Assembly (NCBI RefSeq): GCF_000166055.1
Contig: NC_014664.1
Coordinates: 1,990,001-2,054,000 of the forward strand
Direction: 5' to 3'
Origin: Rhodomicrobium vannielii ATCC 17100
GTDB taxonomy: Bacteria; Pseudomonadota; Alphaproteobacteria; Rhizobiales; Rhodomicrobiaceae
DNA length: 64,000 nucleotides
Positions 55,204 to 62,440 of the stretch are shown in pieces; position 1 is the first letter of the stretch, and each line of letters starts with the position of its first letter. The notes beneath the pieces are model-generated. The model ran no database searches. It worked only from the letters and a program-made list of their open reading frames with translations, and was not told where the DNA came from. The translations under genes and the position numbers were made by a program.

Positions 55204-55956
55204 TTAAGATATGTGCAGGGAGTTGCATGCGGACCCAATCTGCGGAACCAGCAGCCCTAGCCCGAAGTGCGCGGCGTGACCGAAGGCGAGCGGCCCGGGA
55301 ACTGGCTCGGCGAAGACGATTGCGGGGAAAGACGCGACAGCATCGGCGGGCGGCCCACCCCGCTTATCCCAATTGATCGCGAACTGCGATGCAAGCACGT
55401 TGTCCTCGCCGCACCAGGCGGCTGGCTCCCAGCCTATTTCGACGGGCGCGGGCAAGCCTCTCAGCAGAAGCTCTCGCAGCAACTGGGCCTCGGGCGTTTC
55501 ATCTGCTCGCTCCTTCCCGGTTTTCGTCAGACGCCGCCGCGATGTGACGTAAGGCGTCACCCCCTGCCAAACCGCCGACGGCCCGAAAATGCCGTCAAGC
55601 GGACGCGGCCCCATCCATGAGGGCGCGACTTCATACCGGACGCCTTCGGCCCGGAACCACTCCACGGAAGCAAGCGCTGCGATCGTGCGCGCATCCATCC
55701 CGCTCGCGCAGGAAACCCAGATGTGGTCGATGAGGCCATCGCCATCTTCATCCTCCGGCAGCCAGAACGCATGGGCGTGTCCGCCTCTATCCGCGCCGTG
55801 GAAGCTCTCCGGAAAAAGGCCGTTGCCCATCTCGCGGCGCATGAAGATCGCGGCGCCGCGGATCGCCTCCATCACGGGGACGGTCGCCGTGAGGTGAGGC
55901 CCGGGAGGCGAAACCGACCACCGCCAGGCCTGAACAGGTTGGGTCCGTTGCATCAT
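55204..55956 (-). CDS. Cas6-like protein matching the C-terminal half of Csb2 (GSU0054)
   Basis: A 250-residue protein. The region GADRGGHAHAFWLPEDEDGD then GLIDHIWV is the His-containing motif of the Csb2 C-terminal (Cas6u) domain. The C-terminal GPLAFGHAAHFGLGLLVP is its glycine-rich loop. In type I-G systems Csb2 is a Cas5-Cas6 fusion; here only the Cas6-like half is present as a free protein. It is the last gene of the cas1-cas2-RT operon, coupled to the RT gene by ATGA. It is the best candidate for the crRNA-processing endonuclease of the array at 58647. The catalytic residue would be one of the His residues in the first motif (inference). Confidence 0.75.
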   Translation of the reverse strand: MMQRTQPVQAWRWSVSPPGPHLTATVPVMEAIRGAAIFMRREMGNGLFPESFHGADRGGHAHAFWLPEDEDGDGLIDHIWVSCASGMDARTIAALASVEWFRAEGVRYEVAPSWMGPRPLDGIFGPSAVWQGVTPYVTSRRRLTKTGKERADETPEAQLLRELLLRGLPAPVEIGWEPAAWCGEDNVLASQFAINWDKRGGPPADAVASFPAIVFAEPVPGPLAFGHAAHFGLGLLVPQIGSACNSLHIS

Positions 55957-56852
55957 GGTTGGGTATCCCAGACGGGCTCGACCGTCTGTCCAAGAAAGAT
56001 GAAGGCTTCACTCGGGGCGAGGATACGCGTCTTGCTCATGTTGAGCTTCAGTCCGCGCGCGGCAAGATGAGACGCCACAATGAGCTGTGCCTTCTGGGCC
56101 AGCGCCTTGCTCCTGCATAACACAACGAAGTCGTCAGCGTAGCGGACAGAAGCAAGCCCCTCCAACTCGAGGAGACGATCCATCGGATGGAGGAACAGAT
56201 TGGCTAGCAGCGGTGAGATCGGCGCACCTTGCGCGATGCCACGGCCCCAGTAAGAGAAGCTCCGCAACCACAGTTGAATGAGCCTGACGATCCGAAGATC
56301 GTCTACCCAGATGAACAGGTCGTCGATCAGCCTCTTGTGAAGAATGCGGTCGAAATACTGCATGATGTCTGCGTCGAAAGTCCAGAAAAGGCCGCTGTTC
56401 CGAAGTCGGCGGAGATCGGCCAGCGCGTCGTCGACCCCTCGTCCCTCGCGGTAGGCCCAACTCGCGCTGCTGAAGTGATGGTCTACAGTTTGACCGAGCG
56501 AAAGCATCGTCGCCGTTTGCAGAATGCGGTCCACGACGGATGGAATCGTCAGCTTGCGCTCGCCACCCTTTGGTTTGGGTACGATGGCATGCCGCACCTT
56601 GCGCGGCCGATAGATGCCGGCAAGCGTCTCGGCTCGGAGCTTCTCCAATTCGACCTCCGCATTTTGCGCGAAGATCTCGATTGTTACTCCGTCGCCGCCG
56701 GGACCACCCTTGTTTTTTCGAACCCGCGTCCACGCTTGCTGAAGGCACGCGGGCGCGACCACCTTTTCAAGCGTAGCACCTTCGACGATCTGATTTGCGC
56801 CTGCGCAGCACGCTGACTGGGCTTGAGAATTCATTCGAGACTCCATCCTCAC
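55953..56852 (-). CDS. CRISPR-associated reverse transcriptase, stand-alone
   Basis: A 299-residue reverse transcriptase related to group II intron enzymes. Visible motifs: AIVPKPKGGERKLTIPSVVD (motif 0-1), YREGRGVDDALADLR (motif 2), WTFDADIMQYFDRI (motif A with Asp162 and Asp168), GIAQGAPISPLLANLFLHPM (motif B), and the catalytic RYADDFVVLC with Asp240 and Asp241. No maturase X or endonuclease domain follows, and the chain is not fused to Cas1 or Cas6. It starts with GTG overlapping the cas2 stop (GTGA), or with ATG two codons later. In related systems the enzyme allows spacers to be captured from RNA. Confidence 0.92.
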   Translation of the reverse strand: MRMESRMNSQAQSACCAGANQIVEGATLEKVVAPACLQQAWTRVRKNKGGPGGDGVTIEIFAQNAEVELEKLRAETLAGIYRPRKVRHAIVPKPKGGERKLTIPSVVDRILQTATMLSLGQTVDHHFSSASWAYREGRGVDDALADLRRLRNSGLFWTFDADIMQYFDRILHKRLIDDLFIWVDDLRIVRLIQLWLRSFSYWGRGIAQGAPISPLLANLFLHPMDRLLELEGLASVRYADDFVVLCRSKALAQKAQLIVASHLAARGLKLNMSKTRILAPSEAFIFLGQTVEPVWDTQP

Positions 56853-57142
56853 AAAATCGCGGCTTTCAGGTCGGCAATATCGTTGATCGGGTTCAGCAAG
56901 CTGAGTTGCGCCTGTGTATGCGCCGGGCCAAGGTCGATGACCATCAGCCGGTCTTCCTCGTCATGCATGATACGATGCAACCGGTTTTCGAGGCGGCGGA
57001 TACGAGCGGGTGTCGCGCGGCAGAAATGAACCGACAACTGGCTTCGCCGGCAAAGGCCCTTGATCACCTTCTGAACGCGCTTCCAACGGCGCGGGCAGGA
57101 AATGTCGTAGGCAACCAGATAAAGATGGGCCGCCTTGCTCAT
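56849..57142 (-). CDS. cas2: CRISPR-associated endonuclease Cas2
   Basis: A 97-residue Cas2. HLYLVAYDIS holds the conserved Asp13 at the end of strand 1. SVHFCRATPARIRRLENRL fits the helix that follows strand 2, where SVFE is usual in other Cas2. The ATG overlaps the cas1 stop (57139-57142). With Cas1 it forms the integrase that inserts new spacers. The frame upstream of 57142 is a shadow of cas1. Confidence 0.9.
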   Translation of the reverse strand: MSKAAHLYLVAYDISCPRRWKRVQKVIKGLCRRSQLSVHFCRATPARIRRLENRLHRIMHDEEDRLMVIDLGPAHTQAQLSLLNPINDIADLKAAIL

Positions 57143-58239
57143 GGCCGCTCCAGCGCTTCGAAGCCCGCGCCCGTTTGCAAAGCCGTCGCGATGCCCCTGG
57201 CTTGCCGCCCGATCGCTTCGCGGTAGCTCACCTGCTGCTCTGTTCCGCTGACTGAAATCGCGGTTGTGAGGCGCTTCTCCATGAGATCGATGACCGTGCG
57301 CTTGCCGGTCTCTCCGAGCCGCCAGCCATCGTCTGCTTCCGCGGCGTCGCCGGTTCTGATTTGCCCTGTATTGAAGCCCGTCAGCACCGCCTGGTCTGCA
57401 ATCAGGGGACGGAACGGCTCCATGAGATCCAACGCCAGCGAGGCGCGGCCGCTGCGCGGCTGGTGGAAGACGCCGAGCCTTGGATCGAGCCCGACGGCCG
57501 CGAGCGCGCAGACGCATTCAGCGCTGAGCACCGCATACGCATAGGAGAGTGTCGCGTTGACGGCGTTCTGCGGCGGGCGGCGCGAGCGGACTTCGAATTC
57601 GACATCGCCCGCGCGAGCGGCGAACATGTGCGGCCATGCCGAGAAATAGAAAGCCGTGGCGCTGCCCTCGATGCCGAGCAGGCTTTCGCGGGATGCGTGC
57701 TTTGCCTTTTTCGCCAGCGCGGCGAGCGCGGTGAGACAGTCCCGGCCTTCGATATTGGCTCGACGCCGCACCAGACCGCGCATGTTCTGGATCTTCGCGG
57801 ATATCAGCGCCCGCGCTATGGCGAGGCCGCGTTCTCCGGCCGCCTCGAAATATTGGGCGCGGCGGATGTCGAGCCCAGCGCCGTGCATGGGTTGGGCCAA
57901 AGCGACGGGATATCCATGCAAGCCCCGCCAGACGACTGTTGCGCCTTGGGCCGTCAGGCGGCCGATGCAAGCGCCGGTGACGCGCGCCCACCCATGGATA
58001 TGCAAGGTTGAGACGAGTTCTATGGGCCGCTCGAAAACCGGCTCACCTGGCCGCTCGACGAGGAGCGTGCTATTGTTGACACGAACGACTGCGGCGCCAG
58101 AAAGAACGTGAACCGGCGCGGCTGCGGGAGAAAACCTTATGTCCTGCTCTGCTTCTTCTTCCAAGGAGAGGGGAGGCGGCCAATCGCTGGGCGGTGGCGC
58201 GGAGCCGAAAAGGCGCTGGAAAGAACCCCAAGACAGCAT
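57139..58239 (-). CDS. cas1: CRISPR-associated integrase Cas1
   Basis: A 366-residue Cas1. The metal ligands are Glu191 in LLGIEGSAT, His259 in LGVFHQPRSGRASLAL, and Asp271/Glu274 in DLMEPFRP. The N-terminal beta domain starts around residue 45 (HVLSGAAVVRV), so about 40 residues precede it, with a Pro-rich stretch (PPPSDWPPPLSL). That extension is unusual and could be a linker left from a fused ancestor or the wrong start. It is the first gene of cas1-cas2-RT-cas6-like and points away from the array leader. Confidence 0.93.
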   Translation of the reverse strand: MLSWGSFQRLFGSAPPPSDWPPPLSLEEEAEQDIRFSPAAAPVHVLSGAAVVRVNNSTLLVERPGEPVFERPIELVSTLHIHGWARVTGACIGRLTAQGATVVWRGLHGYPVALAQPMHGAGLDIRRAQYFEAAGERGLAIARALISAKIQNMRGLVRRRANIEGRDCLTALAALAKKAKHASRESLLGIEGSATAFYFSAWPHMFAARAGDVEFEVRSRRPPQNAVNATLSYAYAVLSAECVCALAAVGLDPRLGVFHQPRSGRASLALDLMEPFRPLIADQAVLTGFNTGQIRTGDAAEADDGWRLGETGKRTVIDLMEKRLTTAISVSGTEQQVSYREAIGRQARGIATALQTGAGFEALERP

Positions 58240-58646
58240 TGCTTTACCCGGTTACTGAACTTCAACTGGGCGCAGCATGCCGCAACTTGCCAGCCGAAAG
58301 CCACCTCTGCAAGCTTGCAAGCAAACAGCGGGAATTTTTGTGGTTCTTGGGCATCCACACTGTTGTGCAAATGCTCCATTAAATACAACCCGATGACCAC
58401 CAAGGATGTGCTGGCCCGTTGATAACTGTGATCGAGGGGATACAGTGAAACCACTAAGCCAAAGAAGTCGACCGTGGCAACTGCTAGAAAAACGGCGCCG
58501 ACCCGGCAACAGCTTGATTTTTAGTTCAATTCCCGCTATTGTGACGATGCAGTTCACGCTTCGTCCCGGGGCAAAATCGGATGCTTTTGGCGAGTCGTCA
58601 AAACTGCCGAAATCGCTCTTTGAAATCAGTGCGTTACAAGGTGTAC
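58240..58646 (+). promoter_or_regulatory. CRISPR leader and divergent cas1 promoter region
   Basis: About 400 bp, richer in A and T than its neighbours, between the cas1 start and the first repeat. Orientation is set by the degenerate repeat at the far end and the terminator after it, so transcription and new spacer insertion should occur from this side. No reading frame here has support. I cannot assign a -35/-10 pair with confidence. Confidence 0.65.
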
Positions 58647-59427
58647 CTCTCAGGCCGCTTCGGCGGCTTGCCCGCGTGAAACTTGCCTGCGGCGTCGGTT
58701 TGACACTTCTTGCTACTCTCAGGCCGCTTCGGCGGCTTGCCCGCGTGAAACGTTTTTCACGGCTTTCGTGCGCCGTGTTTCATCTCTCAGGCCGCTTCGG
58801 CGGCTTGCCCGCGTGAAACCAGAACAACAGGATGGGATTGAAAAATATCTGACCTCTCAGGCCGCTTCGGCGGCTTGCCCGCGTGAAACATTAATTGAAG
58901 TGCTATCATCACGTACATGAGACTCTCAGGCCGCTTCGGCGGCTTGCCCGCGTGAAACCGGATTTGGTCACCGGTGGAGCCGGTTGCAAACTCTCAGGCC
59001 GCTTCGGCGGCTTGCCCGCGTGAAACCGATGACATCGTCGGACTTCATCACCCCTCCGCCTCTCAGGCCGCTTCGGCGGCTTGCCCGCGTGAAACTACGA
59101 ATACGAACGGGCTTGCCAATGTTGGAACTCTCAGGCCGCTTCGGCGGCTTGCCCGCGTGAAACGAGAATTCGTCCACCGTCTTGGCTTCACGCAGCTCTC
59201 AGGCCGCTTCGGCGGCTTGCCCGCGTGAAACAGGCGGGGCCTCGTCAACACCGCCGCGATGACCCTCTCAGGCCGCTTCGGCGGCTTGCCCGCGTGAAAC
59301 GGACAGAGTCTGCTTTGGTCTTTTCCCGCGAACTCTCAGGCCGCTTCGGCGGCTTGCCCGCGTGAAACCTTTCAGTTCACGCATGGCGTTGCCTCCGGCT
59401 CTCTCAGGCCGCTTCGGCGGCTTGCCC
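58647..59427 (+). CRISPR. CRISPR array, 12 repeats and 11 spacers
   Basis: The 36-nt repeat begins CTCTCAGGCC and ends CGCGTGAAAC. Repeats start at 58647, 58716, 58784, 58854, 58923, 58991, 59060, 59128, 59196, 59265, 59333 and 59401. The first eleven are identical; the last keeps 27 nt and then diverges, marking the leader-distal end. Spacers are 32-34 nt, all different. Inside the repeat GCCGC-TTCG-GCGGC forms a stem with a C(UUCG)G tetraloop. The last eight bases, CGTGAAAC, match the usual 5' handle of type III crRNAs. The array lies between two minus-strand cas operons but is read on the plus strand. Confidence 0.98.
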
Positions 59428-59433
59428 AAAATG

Positions 59434-59464
59434 AAAAACGCCCCAGACCATGGGGCGTTTTTTT
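59434..59464. terminator. Strong bidirectional terminator between array and effector operon
   Basis: AAAAACGCCCC (59434-59444) and GGGGCGTTTTT (59452-59462) form an 11-bp stem with a 7-nt loop, followed by TT. The same stem ends in a T-run on the minus strand. It begins 7 bp after the last repeat and lies 38 bp beyond the end of the effector operon, closing both converging transcripts. Confidence 0.92.
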
Positions 59465-59501
59465 GTGCGCGGAGAGGAATGCTCGGTGAGGAATGTGATC
59501 G

Positions 59502-61802
59502 CTACTGCGTTGGATCGAGAGGCAGTCCTTCGTCATCTGTAATCGCCGGGAGTGATAGCCGTAAGCCTTTGCGCCTGCGCGGTTCCTCCTTCCTGCCGGA
59601 TTCGTTTTCCCCGAACCATTTATAGTTTTCGCCCGCGGGATTCGGATAGTGGTCACGGCGCGGGTAGTGTGTCGGGAGGCCATCACGGTAGCCCCGAGCG
59701 GCCTGCAGGAAAGCTTGCGCATTTGGCAGGCTCACAAAGGCGCTGCCCCACGCCGCTTCAGCCTTCGCAATGAACGCGCCCGCGACGGTGGGGCCGCCGG
59801 TGAGCGGCGCTTCGATGCCGGAATAGTCGGGCTGACCGAAAAAGGCGCGATAGTCTGCAGCCTTGGCTGCACCCGTTTTCAGGCTGACATGCGTGATCGA
59901 AATCCGCGCGCTGCCGAAGCCAAGCGGCTTGCCGCCCCCGAGCCGGTGAAACGCTCGCGGCTTGACGGGTGGATCGAGCAGCCAAAGCAGAACGCCAAGC
60001 TCGACAATATTGAGGTTGACGACGTCGATGGCGGCGGTGAATTTCGTGCCGGGGCGAACCCATTCGGTAATCGAGCGGTTCTGGCTGTCTTGATTGCCCG
60101 TCTCCGAGAGCTGGCCGTTCTTGTCGCGTTTCAGCCCGCGCCGGCGGATATATTCGCGATAAGCTGCGCCGGGAGCTTCCAGATCGACGATATGCTCGTC
60201 TGATATTGTTGGTTCATAGTGCGCTTCCTCTACGGCTTTTTCTGGATCCCAATAGCCAGCGGCTTTGGCTTTGGCGCTGAGGGTAGCCGCGTGATGCGGA
60301 TAAACCTTCCGCCCGCGCAGGTTCCATTTCTCGTGAGCGTCTTTGCCCTTTTCGAAATACGCGCCGCCCGCCGTGTTCGTGTTCGTTGGCATCGCTCTTC
60401 CGTCTGGCTTGCCGACATAGAACCGCGCCTGCGCTTCTTTCGGCGCGCCCAGAATGGCGAGCGGCAGGGCGGGATCGAATTTGTCGACGGCTTCCTCGGC
60501 TGCCGTCCCGCATTTGACCGAATGGATGCGAAGCTGGCCCTTGTATGCGCCCGCGCCCTGCTGATTGACCCAGCCGAATACGCGGTCCGCTGGCGACAGT
60601 TCCCGCGATTTGGTCGCTGGATGCAATTCGTGGGGCAGCAGCCGTTCCGGTGCAGCTTGCCCGAGTTCTCGGCTGATCATCACGGGGTATAAGCCCTCGA
60701 TATTGCCGGCCCGGTCTATGCGTGCATAAACAAGGTCGCCAGGATTGAGCCGGGCTTCATCGGGATTGCAGACATGACGCGACCACGCGGTCCTTCCCGG
60801 CTCGTTGCCGTAGAATTTATCGAATGGCTCTTTTCGTCGTTTGCGCTGCTCGAGGTCGCTCTTATGTGTCCGATGATAGTCACGGACGAGATCGATATAG
60901 CGGTCCCGCCAATCAGTCACTAAAGGCACTTGATGCGATGCGCTTCCAGAGCTTGAAAAGAAAACACGCTCATCGTGTTTTTTCCCGAAGTTTTGGTTCG
61001 TCTTCACGACCCAGCCATTTACTTGGATGAGGCGCGCAGCCACACCTCCGACAGGTCTATGCTGGCCATATCCCTGCGTGCTCGCTGGTGGTTTTCGCAA
61101 GTTCGAAGAAAGACCGATTGCCGCGATCGATCGCACTCTCCAATACTTGAAAGGGCCTTTCGCCCAGAGTTCTATCCAGCAACTCACCGCCTGCGCATGC
61201 TTTGGCCAGCCTCCCCCGTTCAACTGCACACCATGTGTATGATCATACCCACCGGTGCCCTTCTGATACTGAGGTAGCCAAGCAGCATAAAGCGTGTCGT
61301 TGGGTAGTATCCAACGACCTAAATCATTATTCCATGTCGGCCGCGCCCCACCCCAGGTGAGCCCGTCGTGCGAGCCAAGCAGCATTTCGAGGTTATATCC
61401 GTCATCGGAGATCCGGGCCGGCACCATGGCAAGGCCGTCGCCGGCAGCCATTCGTCTGGCCGGCGGCTTTTCGTGCTTCTCGAAAACGCTGAACCGCGAA
61501 TTCGTGACCACTTCAAAGGCTGAGCGCAGCGCACCCTTCAGGCTCGTCGCGGGCAGAAGCGGCCGCCCGTCCGGCCCTCGGCGCACGCCGAACGTCTTAT
61601 GCTCCGCGTCATCCTCGTGTTCTTCCGCCCTCGCGGCATCGCGGATTAGAAGCGGCGTTACCGTCTCGATCTCGATCTCGATGCGGCCGCTCCACAAATC
61701 GCGGTGATAGCGGTCATGTCCCTTGGGCTTCTCTTGCCCCAGAAGGCCCTCCAGCTTTCGGCCAAGCGGGACGAAATTGTACGGGTTGTGAAACTGTGTC
61801 AC
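59502..61802 (-). CDS. TIGR03986-family CRISPR RAMP protein (Cas7 with insertion, type III-D-like)
   Basis: A 766-residue protein starting with GTG, overlapping the csx19 stop. The N-terminus FHNPYNFVPLGRK is the TIGR03986 hallmark. LLPATSLKGALRSAFEVVTN is the RAMP-type glycine-rich loop and RNA-contacting region, and HRLGGGKPLGFGSARISI near residue 640 is the second one. The middle (about 200-580) is a long insertion. In the type III-Dv complex of Synechocystis a comparable subunit is called Cas7-insertion. It would form part of the backbone on the crRNA; acidic residues for target RNA cutting cannot be assigned with certainty. Confidence 0.88.
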   Translation of the reverse strand: MTQFHNPYNFVPLGRKLEGLLGQEKPKGHDRYHRDLWSGRIEIEIETVTPLLIRDAARAEEHEDDAEHKTFGVRRGPDGRPLLPATSLKGALRSAFEVVTNSRFSVFEKHEKPPARRMAAGDGLAMVPARISDDGYNLEMLLGSHDGLTWGGARPTWNNDLGRWILPNDTLYAAWLPQYQKGTGGYDHTHGVQLNGGGWPKHAQAVSCWIELWAKGPFKYWRVRSIAAIGLSSNLRKPPASTQGYGQHRPVGGVAARLIQVNGWVVKTNQNFGKKHDERVFFSSSGSASHQVPLVTDWRDRYIDLVRDYHRTHKSDLEQRKRRKEPFDKFYGNEPGRTAWSRHVCNPDEARLNPGDLVYARIDRAGNIEGLYPVMISRELGQAAPERLLPHELHPATKSRELSPADRVFGWVNQQGAGAYKGQLRIHSVKCGTAAEEAVDKFDPALPLAILGAPKEAQARFYVGKPDGRAMPTNTNTAGGAYFEKGKDAHEKWNLRGRKVYPHHAATLSAKAKAAGYWDPEKAVEEAHYEPTISDEHIVDLEAPGAAYREYIRRRGLKRDKNGQLSETGNQDSQNRSITEWVRPGTKFTAAIDVVNLNIVELGVLLWLLDPPVKPRAFHRLGGGKPLGFGSARISITHVSLKTGAAKAADYRAFFGQPDYSGIEAPLTGGPTVAGAFIAKAEAAWGSAFVSLPNAQAFLQAARGYRDGLPTHYPRRDHYPNPAGENYKWFGENESGRKEEPRRRKGLRLSLPAITDDEGLPLDPTQ

Positions 61803-62440
61803 TGGCTCGCTCCGCTCTTCTTGCCGTCATCCGCAACTGCCCGAAGTCCCGTCAGCCGCTCGCCGACGAAGACGGCATTGCCGTATTTTGCTGTTCCGAA
61901 ATATTCGTACGCGGTCAGTTCGACACGCGCGCTGCTCTCGACCGGCACCCAGAGCGTTCCGATCCGCGACGATGTCAGTTTCGTGCCGCCTTCGCCGGGC
62001 TTACCGACCGGTTCGCCCCAGATGAGGTAGCGGTTTTCCCGCTTGATCACATAGGGAACGGCTTCCCCGCCCTTTTCGGTCACGTCATCATTCGGTTGTT
62101 TGAGTTGAACTTCATGACCCGTAGCGGAGCTATCCGAGCAGATCCGGAGTTCGCCCGTCAGGCCGCTTGTCCTCTCCCATCGAGCATCGAAATTCGGGCC
62201 AAACAGGCGAAACTCGAAGACCAAGTCAGGATCGAGAGCTTGCCCTTCCGCAGTCTCGTCGCACCCGTAAAGAGAAACGTCAGCGCCGCTACCCCGAAGC
62301 GTGCAGAAGCAGGCCTGCTCGGGCGAAAGGACGAAGCCCCTCGACACCTCGCTTCCGAGTGAGTTGCCTACGTATGACAGGGCTTCGGCGGCCGTCATGT
62401 TCTCGAAGCGCCATTGCCGATATTCGAGTTTTTCGGTCAT
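61799..62440 (-). CDS. csx19: Csx19 (TIGR03984) CRISPR-associated protein
   Basis: A 213-residue protein with ATGA and GTGA overlaps at its two ends. GEPVGKPGEGGTKLTSSRIG followed by TLWVPVE, VELTAYEYF and GNAVFVGERLTGL fit the TIGR03984 pattern. Csx19 is a signature of type III-D and is a structural subunit in the III-Dv complex. The start at 62440 (MTEKLEYRQW) is set by the overlap with the upstream stop; a frame beginning at 62509 lies inside the preceding gene. Confidence 0.82.
   Translation of the reverse strand: MTEKLEYRQWRFENMTAAEALSYVGNSLGSEVSRGFVLSPEQACFCTLRGSGADVSLYGCDETAEGQALDPDLVFEFRLFGPNFDARWERTSGLTGELRICSDSSATGHEVQLKQPNDDVTEKGGEAVPYVIKRENRYLIWGEPVGKPGEGGTKLTSSRIGTLWVPVESSARVELTAYEYFGTAKYGNAVFVGERLTGLRAVADDGKKSGASQ

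Noticed and set aside
58406-59228. Open frames across the CRISPR array
   Set aside because: They arise from translation of the repeats and spacers.
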